Source of the DNA: Deltaproteobacteria bacterium
GTDB lineage: Bacteria > Bdellovibrionota_C > UBA2361 > JAGFJO01
Reading direction: 5' to 3'
Length of the DNA stretch: 64,000 nucleotides
NCBI GenBank assembly: GCA_024102635.1
Contig: JAGFJO010000154.1
Span: 1-64,000, forward strand
The position numbers and the translations under genes were made by a program. Shown here piece after piece: positions 1 through 7,640 of the stretch. The notes below the pieces were generated by a model. That model saw nothing but the letters and a program-made list of their open reading frames with translations, had not been told where the DNA came from and made no database searches. Position 1 is the first letter of the stretch. Each line of letters opens with the position of its first letter.

Positions 1-505
1 CCAGCGATGCGCTTGCTGCTTCGGCCTTCAGCGCGAAGCGAGTGTCAGGCGGCAGCAGGAAGTCACTTCCGGGGAATGCCGAGACCTCTGCGTAGAAGTC
101 CGGAAATGTCCCGAAAATGCTGAGCTGCAACCCTTCTGCTTCTGTGAACACGTGGTCCATTGGACCTGTGTCCAGCAGCCGAGGATTGGCCGACAGTTCG
201 AGCTCACTCCCCAGAAAGAACGTCCAACTAAATGGATCGAACTGGCTGACGGAGGTGAACGGAAACGTCAGACCCGGCTGAAGGCCGCCGATGCGGAAGG
301 TCGCGCTTGCGAACGTACTTCCGGCGGGCGGTTCGGCCTTTGAGGCCGCCGTTCCCCAATCGTTACCGGCGCCAAAATCGGTGATACTGGCGCCGTCGAC
401 TACCGTTGCTCCACCCAGGGTGTCGCGAACGGAGATGAGAGCTGCATCTGCAGGGGACACGATCCCCAGCAAGAGCAGCCCAACTGCGATGTTACTGCAT
501 TTCAT
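1..505 (-). CDS. Secreted hypothetical protein, truncated by window edge
   Basis: The reading frame is open from an ATG at 505 to the window edge, giving 168 visible codons. AGGAG lies about six bases upstream of the ATG. The N-terminus is a clear signal peptide: one basic residue, a hydrophobic run (AVGLLLLGIV) and an Ala-rich cleavage site near residue 22 (ADA-AL). The mature part is rich in Gly, Ser, Thr, Phe and Pro with almost no Cys, as expected for an exported beta-rich protein. No family was recognised. Proteins of this look sometimes carry a C-terminal PEP-CTERM sorting tag, but that end is outside the window, so this cannot be decided here. Confidence 0.75.
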   Translation of the reverse strand, partial: MKCSNIAVGLLLLGIVSPADAALISVRDTLGGATVVDGASITDFGAGNDWGTAASKAEPPAGSTFASATFRIGGLQPGLTFPFTSVSQFDPFSWTFFLGSELELSANPRLLDTGPMDHVFTEAEGLQLSIFGTFPDFYAEVSAFPGSDFLLPPDTRFALKAEAASASL

Positions 506-939
506 ACTGTGCTCCTTTCTAGAGCGGTTGTTTGTGAAGTGCGGTGACATCCCGCACATCGTTGGTTTATTTGGTTTGGTTGTACCTTTCTAACGGTGCA
601 TTCCCTCCCCGCGCATGCAAGGCAAACTGCCGTGCCTCCGCGGGGAGTAACGCAAACTCCATCTACCCTGACCAAATTGTTAAGTTCTTGATTTTATACT
701 ACCGGCCGGTCTTAATAAAGGCGGTAGTGGAGTAGTTGTATGAGTTGGGAATAGGAAGTATCTGAATCTAGCCCTAAAAGGGTTGGTGGTTAAACGCTTC
801 TTGGAGGTTCCTACTTAATACCCCTCTTTCTCTCTGTGAGTTCTGTGGGCTCGGTGATTAATAACTCTCTGTGGCTCCATTATCGGCTACGATACGCTCA
901 ACGGGGACCTCATGCTTTTTTCGAGATCACAAAGCTTCC
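506..939. other. Intergenic spacer, no gene seen
   Basis: This 434-bp spacer lies between the upstream side of the secreted-protein gene and the 3' end of the acetyltransferase gene, both on the minus strand. Apart from the nested stem-loop at 605-647 and a short palindrome around 703-712 (CCGGCCGG core), I see no credible coding frame or RNA gene. The part from 740 to 900 is AT-rich and without recognisable features. Confidence 0.6.
605..647 (-). promoter_or_regulatory. Structured leader upstream of the secreted-protein gene
   Basis: Arms 605-613 and 639-647 (CTCCCCGCG / CGCGGGGAG) form a perfect 9-bp stem. A second stem, AGGCA (620-624) with TGCCT (633-637), is nested inside. It lies about 100 bases upstream of the ATG at 505 in the divergent spacer, so it would be a stem-loop in that gene's leader. 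No T-run follows in either direction, so a simple terminator is unlikely. No known riboswitch was recognised. Confidence 0.45.
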
Positions 940-1425
940 CTAAGGATGCCTGTCCAGTTTCATGCAAACAATGGGAATTTTCACCGCTCCGGTTGGACTG
1001 ACCCACTCGCCCCGGCCTGTCTCCCTGAACCCCTTTTTACAGTAGAACGGAACCGCATTGAGGGTAGCTTCAATGAGAATCTCACAACGCTTCCCGCGAT
1101 TTAGAATATCGAGCCCGTTTTGCAAAAGAAAAGATCCCACCCCTTTTTTTGAAAGCTCCGGACGAACGAAGATGTTTGTTATCTCGCCAGGATTCACCTC
1201 AATGAACCCCGCTATACTTCGCCTCAGCTCAGCAACATATACAGCCCCCTTCTTGATTGAGCGCAAATAGAAGGAGGCGTCCCTATCGCTGAACCATGAA
1301 TCGATCGTATTTCTGGGATAGGCCTTGGCGCACAGCGATCTAACGGAGGCAACATGAAGATCGAAGATCTCGGCAGCTTCACTAATCAACGCGGGTCGGA
1401 ATTTTAGAGCCCTAATTAACATCAT
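940..1425 (-). CDS. GNAT-family N-acetyltransferase
   Basis: A protein of about 161 residues with the GNAT fold, which moves an acetyl group from acetyl-CoA to an amine. The N-terminal stretch with LHVASVRSLCAKAY and a following Trp is typical of small GNAT proteins of the YafP/PhnO kind. The central strand NIFVRPE followed by SKKGVGSFLL is motif A, the pyrophosphate-binding loop (R/Q-x-x-G-x-G/A). NAVPFYCKKGF matches the C-terminal motif B region. I place the start at the ATG at 1425 because GGAG at 1435-1438 lies nine bases upstream. A TTG at 1440 would overlap that ribosome site. The substrate cannot be inferred. It stands alone, with unmarked spacers on both sides. Confidence 0.85.
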   Translation of the reverse strand: MMLIRALKFRPALISEAAEIFDLHVASVRSLCAKAYPRNTIDSWFSDRDASFYLRSIKKGAVYVAELRRSIAGFIEVNPGEITNIFVRPELSKKGVGSFLLQNGLDILNRGKRCEILIEATLNAVPFYCKKGFRETGRGEWVSPTGAVKIPIVCMKLDRHP

Positions 1426-1623
1426 AGTGGATCGCTCCAAAAAGCACGTTCCAGCATAGCAAATTTCAGCTACTTTTTGAGAAAAAAGCGCACTCCAACC
1501 AGCATATAGATGGAGGAATTCAGAAAATTTTATTGTTGCAGTAAGTTAGTCAGTCAAGGCAACGAGCGGCAACCTGTGAGAGTTCTACGGCAATATAGGC
1601 GCACAAGAGAAAAGTCCTTTGAA

Positions 1624-2799
1624 TTAACGGTCAGCAGATGCCGGCTGCGGGGTGGCTCTATTCCCCACAACGCGCAAAGATCCGTTTTGCAGAGCAATCC
1701 GGCCGCCTCCTATAACCACTTCATTATCGCGGTCGTAAAATACGGCTGCCTGCCCCGGCGATACGGTAGCGGGAGAAGAGAGGAATGTTACAACTGCTTC
1801 CCCATTTTCACCGATTGTAATCCGTGCAGGAGCGCCTGCATGGCGCGAGCGCACCTGAACAATGCACTCTAGCTGGTAACCGGATCTCTTCGAAGCGAAC
1901 TCTTTCTCCGCCTCCTCCGATAGCCAGTTAAGCTCGCCGACTCTAAATTGCGGCCTTTCAAGCTCTCGTTTGCTGCCTACGATCACTTGATTCGCAGAAG
2001 CATCAAGCTCCAAAACGTAAAGCGGCTCTTCATTGCCTCCCAGGTTGAGTCCCCGTCTCTGTCCAACCGTAAAGTTGTGGATCCCGTCATGGTAACCCAC
2101 GTGCCCTCCGGAAATGGTAACAATTTCTCCCGGCCTTGATTTCTCACCAGCACGCGACAAGAACTCCCCTACTGTTCCGGTTACAAAACAGATATCCTGG
2201 CTCTCTGGTTTCTCGGCCGTAGCTAACCCATGCTGTTTTGCTATCTCGCGCACCTCAGATTTTGTTAGGTGTCCCACCGGGAAATGGGTCTGCGCAAGTT
2301 CATTTCGCTTAAGGCCATACAAAAAATAACTTTGATCCTTTGCTCGGTCTCTTCCTCGAAGGAGTTTCAGCTCATCACCGCGCTTTTCAATTCTGGCATA
2401 GTGGCCGGTCGCTACTTCTCCTCCAGACATTGCGGCAGCACGCCGGCGAAGCTCTAAAAATTTAACTTTACTGTTGCAGTCCACACAGGGATTGGGTGTG
2501 ATGCCGGACGAATAACTACGTACGAATTTTGCAATCACCTTATCACGGAAACTATCTTCAAAATCGAAGACATAATATGGAATACCAACCCTTGCCGCCA
2601 CCTTCCTTGCATCGGTGAAATCATCCGGAGCGCAGCATGTAGCGCGGCTGCTGCAACCGCCGTTAGAGCGGTAATCCCACACCTGCATGGAGACGCCGAT
2701 ACACTCGCATCCCTTCTGCCTTAGGAGAAGCGCGGCTACCGAAGAGTCAACTCCCCCTGACATTGCAACTATAATCTTTTTTCCGCCCGAAACGCTCAT
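1624..2799 (-). CDS. mnmA: tRNA-specific 2-thiouridylase MnmA
   Basis: Puts sulfur on the wobble uridine (U34) of Lys, Glu and Gln tRNAs in the cytoplasm, using ATP and persulfide sulfur from a cysteine desulfurase. The 391-residue protein has the PP-loop SGGVDSSV at residues 14-21, the catalytic Cys in NPC (C105) and the persulfide-accepting Cys in DICF (C204), with the expected spacing. GHYAR and DQSYFLYGL are also family motifs. Its ATG overlaps the stop of the cysteine desulfurase gene by four bases (ATGA), so the two are translationally coupled, consistent with direct supply of sulfur. A CC pair at residues 55-56 replaces the more variable loop of the E. coli enzyme. Length is normal. 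Confidence 0.97.
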   Translation of the reverse strand: MSVSGGKKIIVAMSGGVDSSVAALLLRQKGCECIGVSMQVWDYRSNGGCSSRATCCAPDDFTDARKVAARVGIPYYVFDFEDSFRDKVIAKFVRSYSSGITPNPCVDCNSKVKFLELRRRAAAMSGGEVATGHYARIEKRGDELKLLRGRDRAKDQSYFLYGLKRNELAQTHFPVGHLTKSEVREIAKQHGLATAEKPESQDICFVTGTVGEFLSRAGEKSRPGEIVTISGGHVGYHDGIHNFTVGQRRGLNLGGNEEPLYVLELDASANQVIVGSKRELERPQFRVGELNWLSEEAEKEFASKRSGYQLECIVQVRSRHAGAPARITIGENGEAVVTFLSSPATVSPGQAAVFYDRDNEVVIGGGRIALQNGSLRVVGNRATPQPASADR

Positions 2800-3992
2800 A
2801 CGCCGACGGCCTCCTCGAGCGGCTCAAACGTAGAAGAGTGCTGTAACATCTCATTCATAACCGATACGATAATCTCCGCCCCCTCTTTGACGCTCTCTTC
2901 ATCATACTGAGCGCCGAGGCTAACCCGTATGCTCTGGCGAGCCTCACTCTTACTAAGGCCCATCCGTTCCAGCACCTTAGAACCGAGCGGTTTACCGGAT
3001 GCGCACGCCGAGCCCGACGATACAAGAATACCGCGGATATCGAGAGCAGCAACCAAGTCATCAGCCCGCACTCCCGGTAACTGCAAATTCAAAGTATTCG
3101 GCAAGCATTCCAAATTCTCAAAATTCACCTTCAATGAGGGAACATCTCTCAGCAATATCTCCTGCAGCAGCGCCGTCATCCGGCCGGCATGATTTTCAGG
3201 AAGCTCCTCGATTCTGCGAGCCAGGCTCTCTGCAAAAATGACCGCTCCTAAAACACTCTCAGTACCTGCCCGTTGCCGGGACTCCTGCGATCCTCCGAGC
3301 ATAAAAGGCGAAAAGCGATGCTCGTCTTTCAAAACAAGCATGCCGCATCCGGGCAGCCCGCCGACCTTATGGGCAGATATGCTGAGCATGTCGGCTCCCA
3401 GCTCCTTCATTGAAAGTGGAATCTTTCCCAAAGCCTGTACCGCATCGCAATGTAACAGTGCATCGCCGCTGCGGCTCCGGATCGCCTCGCAGATCTCTTT
3501 TACCGGCAAAATTTGGCCTGTCTCATTGTTCGCAAGCATTACCGAAACAAGTTTGCAGTGCGGGAGCACAGCCTCCGCAAAATCAGACGGAGCAAATTTA
3601 CCGCCTGCGCGGGGGAAAACACGGGTTAGAAACACTCCCTGGCGGCACAAGCGCTCCGCAGGCTCCTCAACTGAGGGGTGTTCAATCGCTGAGATAATTA
3701 TTTGGGCCGGACGGGAGGTGTTAATATATGTTAGGAATGGCGATCCAATGGCAGAATTGTTTGACTCAGTGGCTCCCGATGTGAATATTCCTCGTGCCCC
3801 TGGCGGCGCGTCTATCAGGGTCAGTATTAACTCTCTTGATGTTTCGAGCAGGGCGCGCCCCTTCTGCCCACCGGCGTGCACCGAGCTGGGATTCAGGACA
3901 GAGCTGCTTTTCTCGCATGCCGCGAGCAGCAGATCTCGCTCAACTCCATACGTTGCATTTACATCGAAATTCAGCGGTTCTCTGTGCGGCAC
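2796..3992 (-). CDS. Cysteine desulfurase, NifS/IscS type
   Basis: A PLP enzyme of 398 residues that converts cysteine to alanine and holds the sulfur as an enzyme persulfide. The PLP lysine is K209 in SAHKVGG, a catalytic His sits in EHPSV (H105), and the mobile-loop Cys is C330 in SSGSACASG. ANNETGQ and HCDAVQALGK are further family blocks. The start is a GTG at 3992 with a GGGGGAG tract just upstream; spacing is tight (about 3-4 bases), so a slightly different start is possible. It is the first gene of a two-gene unit with mnmA. No iscU, iscA or iscR lies nearby, so a role in tRNA thiolation is more likely than general Fe-S assembly, though this is inference. Confidence 0.95.
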   Translation of the reverse strand: MPHREPLNFDVNATYGVERDLLLAACEKSSSVLNPSSVHAGGQKGRALLETSRELILTLIDAPPGARGIFTSGATESNNSAIGSPFLTYINTSRPAQIIISAIEHPSVEEPAERLCRQGVFLTRVFPRAGGKFAPSDFAEAVLPHCKLVSVMLANNETGQILPVKEICEAIRSRSGDALLHCDAVQALGKIPLSMKELGADMLSISAHKVGGLPGCGMLVLKDEHRFSPFMLGGSQESRQRAGTESVLGAVIFAESLARRIEELPENHAGRMTALLQEILLRDVPSLKVNFENLECLPNTLNLQLPGVRADDLVAALDIRGILVSSGSACASGKPLGSKVLERMGLSKSEARQSIRVSLGAQYDEESVKEGAEIIVSVMNEMLQHSSTFEPLEEAVGV

Positions 3993-4174
3993 TCTCTCCC
4001 CCGATATGCGTTAGCAGCGACCAGCTATTATATCATCACTTACGCCACAGGCTAGTTTGGCCATAAAAACCCCTGAAATTATTAATTATCCCGCGAAAAA
4101 CGGCGCTATCCCTTAACCTAAACAGGTGATCTGACGATACTAATTATACTGACGAACAGTAATTTAGCGAAATT

Positions 4175-4492
4175 ATGCCTTCACCAATTATTCCAAGTAT
4201 ATCGACCGCAGCGTCAGGAGAGCTGATTCAGCCGCAACGAACCGCGGCTTTCGATAAGCAGAGCCAGGCCGCCGCAGCTAGTCCGGCACAGGCCGCAAGA
4301 GCCAGTCAGGCTAGCTCGCAACAAGCCACAGTCATCGCAAAGACCGATAAAGAACGGGCCCCGCAGGTGCCCAAACGAACCGAAGGGGGATTCGGTTCCC
4401 AGCCCGAAAAAGAGGAGCAAGAGAAGAGAGACGGCGCTACCAGTAAGAGCAAGACCCGCTCTTCAGTCGATTCTGTAGATGTTATTGCATAG
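4175..4492 (+). CDS. Small Ala/Gln/Ser-rich disordered protein (hypothetical)
   Basis: A 105-residue frame, strongly biased to Ala, Gln, Ser, Lys and Glu, with no Cys or Trp and no hydrophobic stretch. It would be an intrinsically disordered, highly charged protein. The N-terminal half is Ala/Gln/Ser rich and the C-terminal half is Lys/Glu rich. No clear Shine-Dalgarno sequence precedes the ATG, but TATACT at 4145-4150 could be a -10 box. It lies alone on the plus strand between two minus-strand genes. I do not recognise a family, and it may not be a real gene. The isolated position and amino-acid pattern argue mildly for one. Confidence 0.4.
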   Translation: MPSPIIPSISTAASGELIQPQRTAAFDKQSQAAAASPAQAARASQASSQQATVIAKTDKERAPQVPKRTEGGFGSQPEKEEQEKRDGATSKSKTRSSVDSVDVIA

Positions 4493-4499
4493 AACAAGA

Positions 4500-5471
4500 C
4501 TAATGGCTCTGTAGCCATCCTGCATCAAGAAATTCCATCACCCTCTTTTCCGACCAATAAATTCTCTCTTTATTAAACTCCACAAATCCTACGTGCCCCC
4601 CATATCGAGGAATCTCAAGATAGATATTTTCTGATTTTTTACAGATCTCGTATGGGAAGCACTGGCTGCCCAAAAACGGATCATCCATTGCATTGATAAT
4701 AAGCGTCTTCACTCCTACCCTTGGCAGCATTGGGCCGCAGCTACTTTGCTCCCAGTAATCCTCCGCGCAGCTGAAACCGTGAATCGGCGCTGTATAGCGA
4801 TCATCGAAGGATTTGAAGTTCTTTATCTCCGAATAACCTTGCAGCGAGTACAACTGCGGAAATCGCCGCGCCTTCTCCTGCATGCGTACTTTGAAAAGCC
4901 GCAAAAATCTCTTCATGTAGATGATATTAGTTACCTCAGCCAGCCGTGCCGCTGCGCTTGCCAGATCGCACGGCACCGACACAGCAACTGCACCCGTAAT
5001 TCTTCCAGAGGCCTTGTGACCTTCCTCTGCCAGATACTTTAGTGTGATATTTCCTCCCATGCTGAAACCGATAAGCGAGACACTCTCATAGCGAGCTGAA
5101 GCATGCTCTACCACTGCCCTTAGGTCCTCGCTGGCGCCGCTGTGGTAGAAGCGCTCGGTGCGGTTGGGCTCACCTGAACATCCACGAAAATTCCACGCCA
5201 GCACGTCCCATCCATGCCGCACTAGTGCGCGGCTCAAACCCATCACGTAAACCGCACGGGAAGAGCCCTCCATGCCGTGGGATATAATCGCCAGACGGCC
5301 GCTGCCGCTCGGGCACCAATCAAGATCAAGAAAATCACCGTCATTGAGCTCGAGCCGCTCTCTTTGCAGATTTAATGCGGTTCTGGTCCTAAAAAGGGTG
5401 GGCCAAATGGTGTTGAAGTGTGGGTTGGTCATCGCCCAATTTGGCCGGTATGAGGACTCTACTATCGGCAT
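4500..5471 (-). CDS. Alpha/beta hydrolase, YheT family
   Basis: A 323-residue protein of the AB-hydrolase 4 (YheT/UPF0017) family, a group of esterase-like proteins of unclear substrate. The N-terminal NPHFNTIWPTLFR is the family's signature, followed by HGMEGSSRAVY (oxyanion region) and NFRGCSGEPNR. The nucleophile elbow is GFSMGG (Ser near residue 147). The acid is in DDPF and the catalytic His in GGHVGF. All three triad residues are therefore present and length is normal. The ATG at 5471 has only a weak GGGA upstream. It is transcribed divergently from the helix-hairpin-helix gene across a spacer that contains a perfect palindrome. Function is probably lipid or ester hydrolysis. Confidence 0.88.
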   Translation of the reverse strand: MPIVESSYRPNWAMTNPHFNTIWPTLFRTRTALNLQRERLELNDGDFLDLDWCPSGSGRLAIISHGMEGSSRAVYVMGLSRALVRHGWDVLAWNFRGCSGEPNRTERFYHSGASEDLRAVVEHASARYESVSLIGFSMGGNITLKYLAEEGHKASGRITGAVAVSVPCDLASAAARLAEVTNIIYMKRFLRLFKVRMQEKARRFPQLYSLQGYSEIKNFKSFDDRYTAPIHGFSCAEDYWEQSSCGPMLPRVGVKTLIINAMDDPFLGSQCFPYEICKKSENIYLEIPRYGGHVGFVEFNKERIYWSEKRVMEFLDAGWLQSH

Positions 5472-5545
5472 ATAACTTTATCCCGCACGTGCAGCCGCTC
5501 TGCAATAGCAGGCCGAATGGACAAATTGCTCTTCGCCTCTACAAA

Positions 5546-5565
5546 CAGGAAACTATTGTTTCCTG
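5546..5565. repeat. Perfect 8-bp inverted repeat in a divergent spacer
   Basis: CAGGAAAC and GTTTCCTG are exact inverted copies separated by TATT. The palindrome lies between two divergent genes, 75 bases from the hydrolase start and 37 bases before the ATG at 5602. It could be an operator for a dimeric regulator or a small hairpin. No T-run follows, so a terminator is less likely. Confidence 0.55.
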
Positions 5566-5601
5566 ATGGCGATAATAATCTGTCCCCATAATACTGCTAA
5601 C

Positions 5602-5958
5602 ATGTTTCGACCACGCCTCTCTATAGCCGTTATTGCTTGCGCGGCCGTGTTTTCCGCTTCTGCTATAGGGTCCAACTTGCAAGAATTGCCTGCCCCCAAA
5701 GTGATCTGCCACCGCAATTTTGAAGAGACCTTTGCATGCAGCTGGAAGGCCGGCTTTCGGAGCGCAACTTTCTATGAACTTGAGCTTATAGAGGGCATAT
5801 CAGACGGCCGGGCGGCCGCCCTGGTCGAGGCAAAAGAGAGCATTCTAAAACAGGCTTCGCTGCTAGCCGCCTCGGAAAAATACAAAGCCTTCCAAGCGGC
5901 TCATGGAATCGGAGAAAGGACTGCTCTAATGCTTTCTAAGTACCTGCTTTTGGAATAA
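5602..5958 (+). CDS. Exported helix-hairpin-helix protein, ComEA-like
   Basis: A protein of about 118 residues with a signal peptide (FRPRLSIAVIACAAVFSASA). Its C-terminal half contains two helix-hairpin-helix-like units: YELELIEGISDGRAAALVEAK and AAHGIGERTALMLSKYL. This tandem arrangement is that of the DNA-binding domain of ComEA, the periplasmic DNA receptor of natural transformation. Usual ComEA proteins read 'LPGIG'; here the first unit reads IEGIS and the second HGIGER, so it is divergent. I chose the ATG at 5602 because it starts the signal peptide cleanly; an in-frame ATG at 5566 would add 12 residues. Neither has a good ribosome site. No other competence gene is in view, so a role in DNA uptake is inference. 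Confidence 0.65.
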   Translation: MFRPRLSIAVIACAAVFSASAIGSNLQELPAPKVICHRNFEETFACSWKAGFRSATFYELELIEGISDGRAAALVEAKESILKQASLLAASEKYKAFQAAHGIGERTALMLSKYLLLE

Positions 5959-5968
5959 TAGTAACGGG

Positions 5969-7210
5969 CTATTTCTCAACCGAAACTTCGGGACGCATCT
6001 CTATGAACTTCTCGTGAAGAGCGCGCACGGCAACTTCTCCGTATTTACGAGGAACGGCAACCGATATTTTAATCTCAGAAGTGCCGATCATCTGCACATC
6101 TATGTTCTCCTCTGCCAACACCGAGAACATTTTCGCCGCGACTCCGGTATGGTAGCGCATCCCAACCCCGACCACCGAGATCTTTGCGATATCGCGCTCA
6201 AGGTGCGCTCCCTCAGCCTCCAGCTCCGGCACGCACTGCTGGGCTATCTCAAGGGCCTGGCCGCTAACTTCATCCGGCACAGTGAAGCTGAGATCATACG
6301 AGTCCTTTGAAACACCACTCTGAGTGATCATGTCAACCAGTATGCCGTGCTCGGCCAGCCGTCCGAAGATAAGATCCAGCGGCTTGCTGCCACCCGGCAC
6401 CTTGTTGACAGTTATCTTTGCTTCATCCATGCGGTAAGTGATCCCTGTTACAAGCGGCTTCTCCATTAGCTTCTCCTCTTTAATTATCCAAGTGCCTGGG
6501 CCCGGGTTGAAAGTCGACAAGACGACTAGGGGCACCTCGTAGCGCATTGCAAAATAAACGGAACGTGGATGTAAAACTTTGGCTCCGAGGCTGGCCATCT
6601 CAAGCATCTCCTCGTGGCTCACCTCTTTGAGATACTGTGCTCGCGGGCATATTCGCGGGTCGGTGGAAAACACTCCCTCCACGTCAGTGTAAATGTAGCA
6701 AGCGTCGGCCTTCAACTCCGCAGCGATCGCAACTGCGGTTATATCCGATCCGCCCCGTCCAAGGGTGGTGACGTTCCCGTCTCCATCTACACCTTGAAAG
6801 CCGGCCACCACCGCCACTTTACCCTTGCTAAGCACCTGCTCCAGGCGTTGCGATTTAATCTCTGTAATTTGGGCGTTATTGTGGCGGGTATCGGTTGAAA
6901 TACCGACCTGTTCAGCGGTTAAACTTACCGCAGGAACTCCCTGTTCGATGAGCGCCATCGCCAGCAGCGCGATAGAGGTCTCTTCACCCGTCGCCAGCAA
7001 CGCGTCGAGTTCCCTCGGATCGGGGCTGGGCACGCAAGATTTGGCCAGCGCTATAAGCCGATTAGTTTCCCCCGCCATAGCGGATGCCACAACGACCAGC
7101 CTGGTGCCCGGCTGCTTATCGAGGAAATCCTTTACCAGGGCTGCTACGTTTTTTATGCGCTGCACATCGCCTACGGATGTACCGCCGAACTTTTTTACAA
7201 CTGTCGCCAT
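5969..7210 (-). CDS. lysC: Aspartate kinase
   Basis: Phosphorylates aspartate, the first step towards lysine, threonine, methionine and diaminopimelate. The 413-residue protein starts with the kinase signature KKFGGTSVG (residues 6-14). The catalytic domain includes GEETSIALL, TLGRGGSD and YTDVEGVFSTDPR, and two ACT domains follow from about residue 265 (ITVNKVPGG and ISVVGVGMRYH). Two ACT domains imply end-product feedback, as in monofunctional bacterial aspartokinases. The ATG at 7210 is preceded by GAGG at a suitable distance. It is not fused to homoserine dehydrogenase and has no asd or dapA neighbour here. A strong hairpin lies about 70-100 bases upstream in its leader. Confidence 0.96.
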   Translation of the reverse strand: MATVVKKFGGTSVGDVQRIKNVAALVKDFLDKQPGTRLVVVASAMAGETNRLIALAKSCVPSPDPRELDALLATGEETSIALLAMALIEQGVPAVSLTAEQVGISTDTRHNNAQITEIKSQRLEQVLSKGKVAVVAGFQGVDGDGNVTTLGRGGSDITAVAIAAELKADACYIYTDVEGVFSTDPRICPRAQYLKEVSHEEMLEMASLGAKVLHPRSVYFAMRYEVPLVVLSTFNPGPGTWIIKEEKLMEKPLVTGITYRMDEAKITVNKVPGGSKPLDLIFGRLAEHGILVDMITQSGVSKDSYDLSFTVPDEVSGQALEIAQQCVPELEAEGAHLERDIAKISVVGVGMRYHTGVAAKMFSVLAEENIDVQMIGTSEIKISVAVPRKYGEVAVRALHEKFIEMRPEVSVEK

Positions 7211-7277
7211 TAGTTCCTCAGACAGGTAATGAGAATGAGATATTTATATCAGAGCGGCGATTTTTACTCAATTAACC

Positions 7278-7309
7278 GCCCCGCAAGCTGCGGGGCAGGC
7301 AGCTTGCGG
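7278..7309 (-). promoter_or_regulatory. Alternative hairpins in the lysC leader
   Basis: Two mutually exclusive perfect stems share bases. GCCCCGC (7278-7284) can pair with GCGGGGC (7290-7296), while CCGCAAGCTGC (7281-7291) can pair with GCAGCTTGCGG (7299-7309). On the minus strand this lies 68-99 bases before the aspartokinase ATG. Competing stems in a biosynthetic leader suggest attenuation, but I see no lysine-riboswitch core and no T-run, so the role is open. Confidence 0.45.
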
Positions 7310-7484
7310 TTCAGCCGATGGCGGTGCATCCAAATGACCGCAGACGGCCGCAAACCGGCAAAACTATTCATAACTTCATGCGACAAAACTTTTACAATTC
7401 CATTAGCAACCCTTGCCCTTGCTAGGCATCGAAACGGGCGGATATGGAAACCAATTCCGGTTTCAATCCTTCCCCAGGTTTTCT

Positions 7485-7528
7485 GCCCTGCTGCACTCAG
7501 CCCTGACAGCAGGAATTAGCAGCAGGGC
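7485..7528 (+). terminator. Stem-loop with following T-rich stretch, upstream of the HExxH gene
   Basis: GCCCTGCTGC (7485-7494) and GCAGCAGGGC (7519-7528) are exact inverted copies around a 24-base loop. A T-rich run (GGTTTTTC, then CTTTTTTTG) begins four bases later. This fits an intrinsic terminator or attenuator on the plus strand, 112 bases before the ATG of the metalloprotease-like gene. Confidence 0.4.
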
Positions 7529-7640
7529 CCGGTTTTTCATCTGGTTCTTTTTTGACAAGCCTTCGCGTCACGCTCTAGCGCTGATTCCGGCGCGCTACGG
7601 GAATAATTGCAGTCCCACTCAACCTTTTGGAGAAAAGCGT

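Larger units (their letters stand above)
7211..7640. other. Divergent spacer rich in inverted repeats
   Basis: This 430-bp spacer separates lysC (minus) from the HExxH gene (plus). It holds the competing hairpins at 7278-7309, a 10-bp perfect inverted repeat (GCCCTGCTGC at 7485-7494 with GCAGCAGGGC at 7519-7528), and a TTGACA at 7552-7557 that would be a perfect -35 box but lacks a good -10 partner at 16-18 bases. The frame of the HExxH gene stays open back to 7413, but the composition there does not look coding and the ribosome site is at 7629-7632. Confidence 0.55.

Noticed and set aside
3238..4014. 258-residue plus-strand frame opposite the cysteine desulfurase gene
   Set aside because: It is the antisense shadow of a well-supported gene with intact catalytic motifs on the other strand.
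7413..7640. N-terminal extension of the HExxH gene
   Set aside because: A ribosome site GGAG fits the ATG at 7641; the upstream codons contain inverted repeats and do not look coding.
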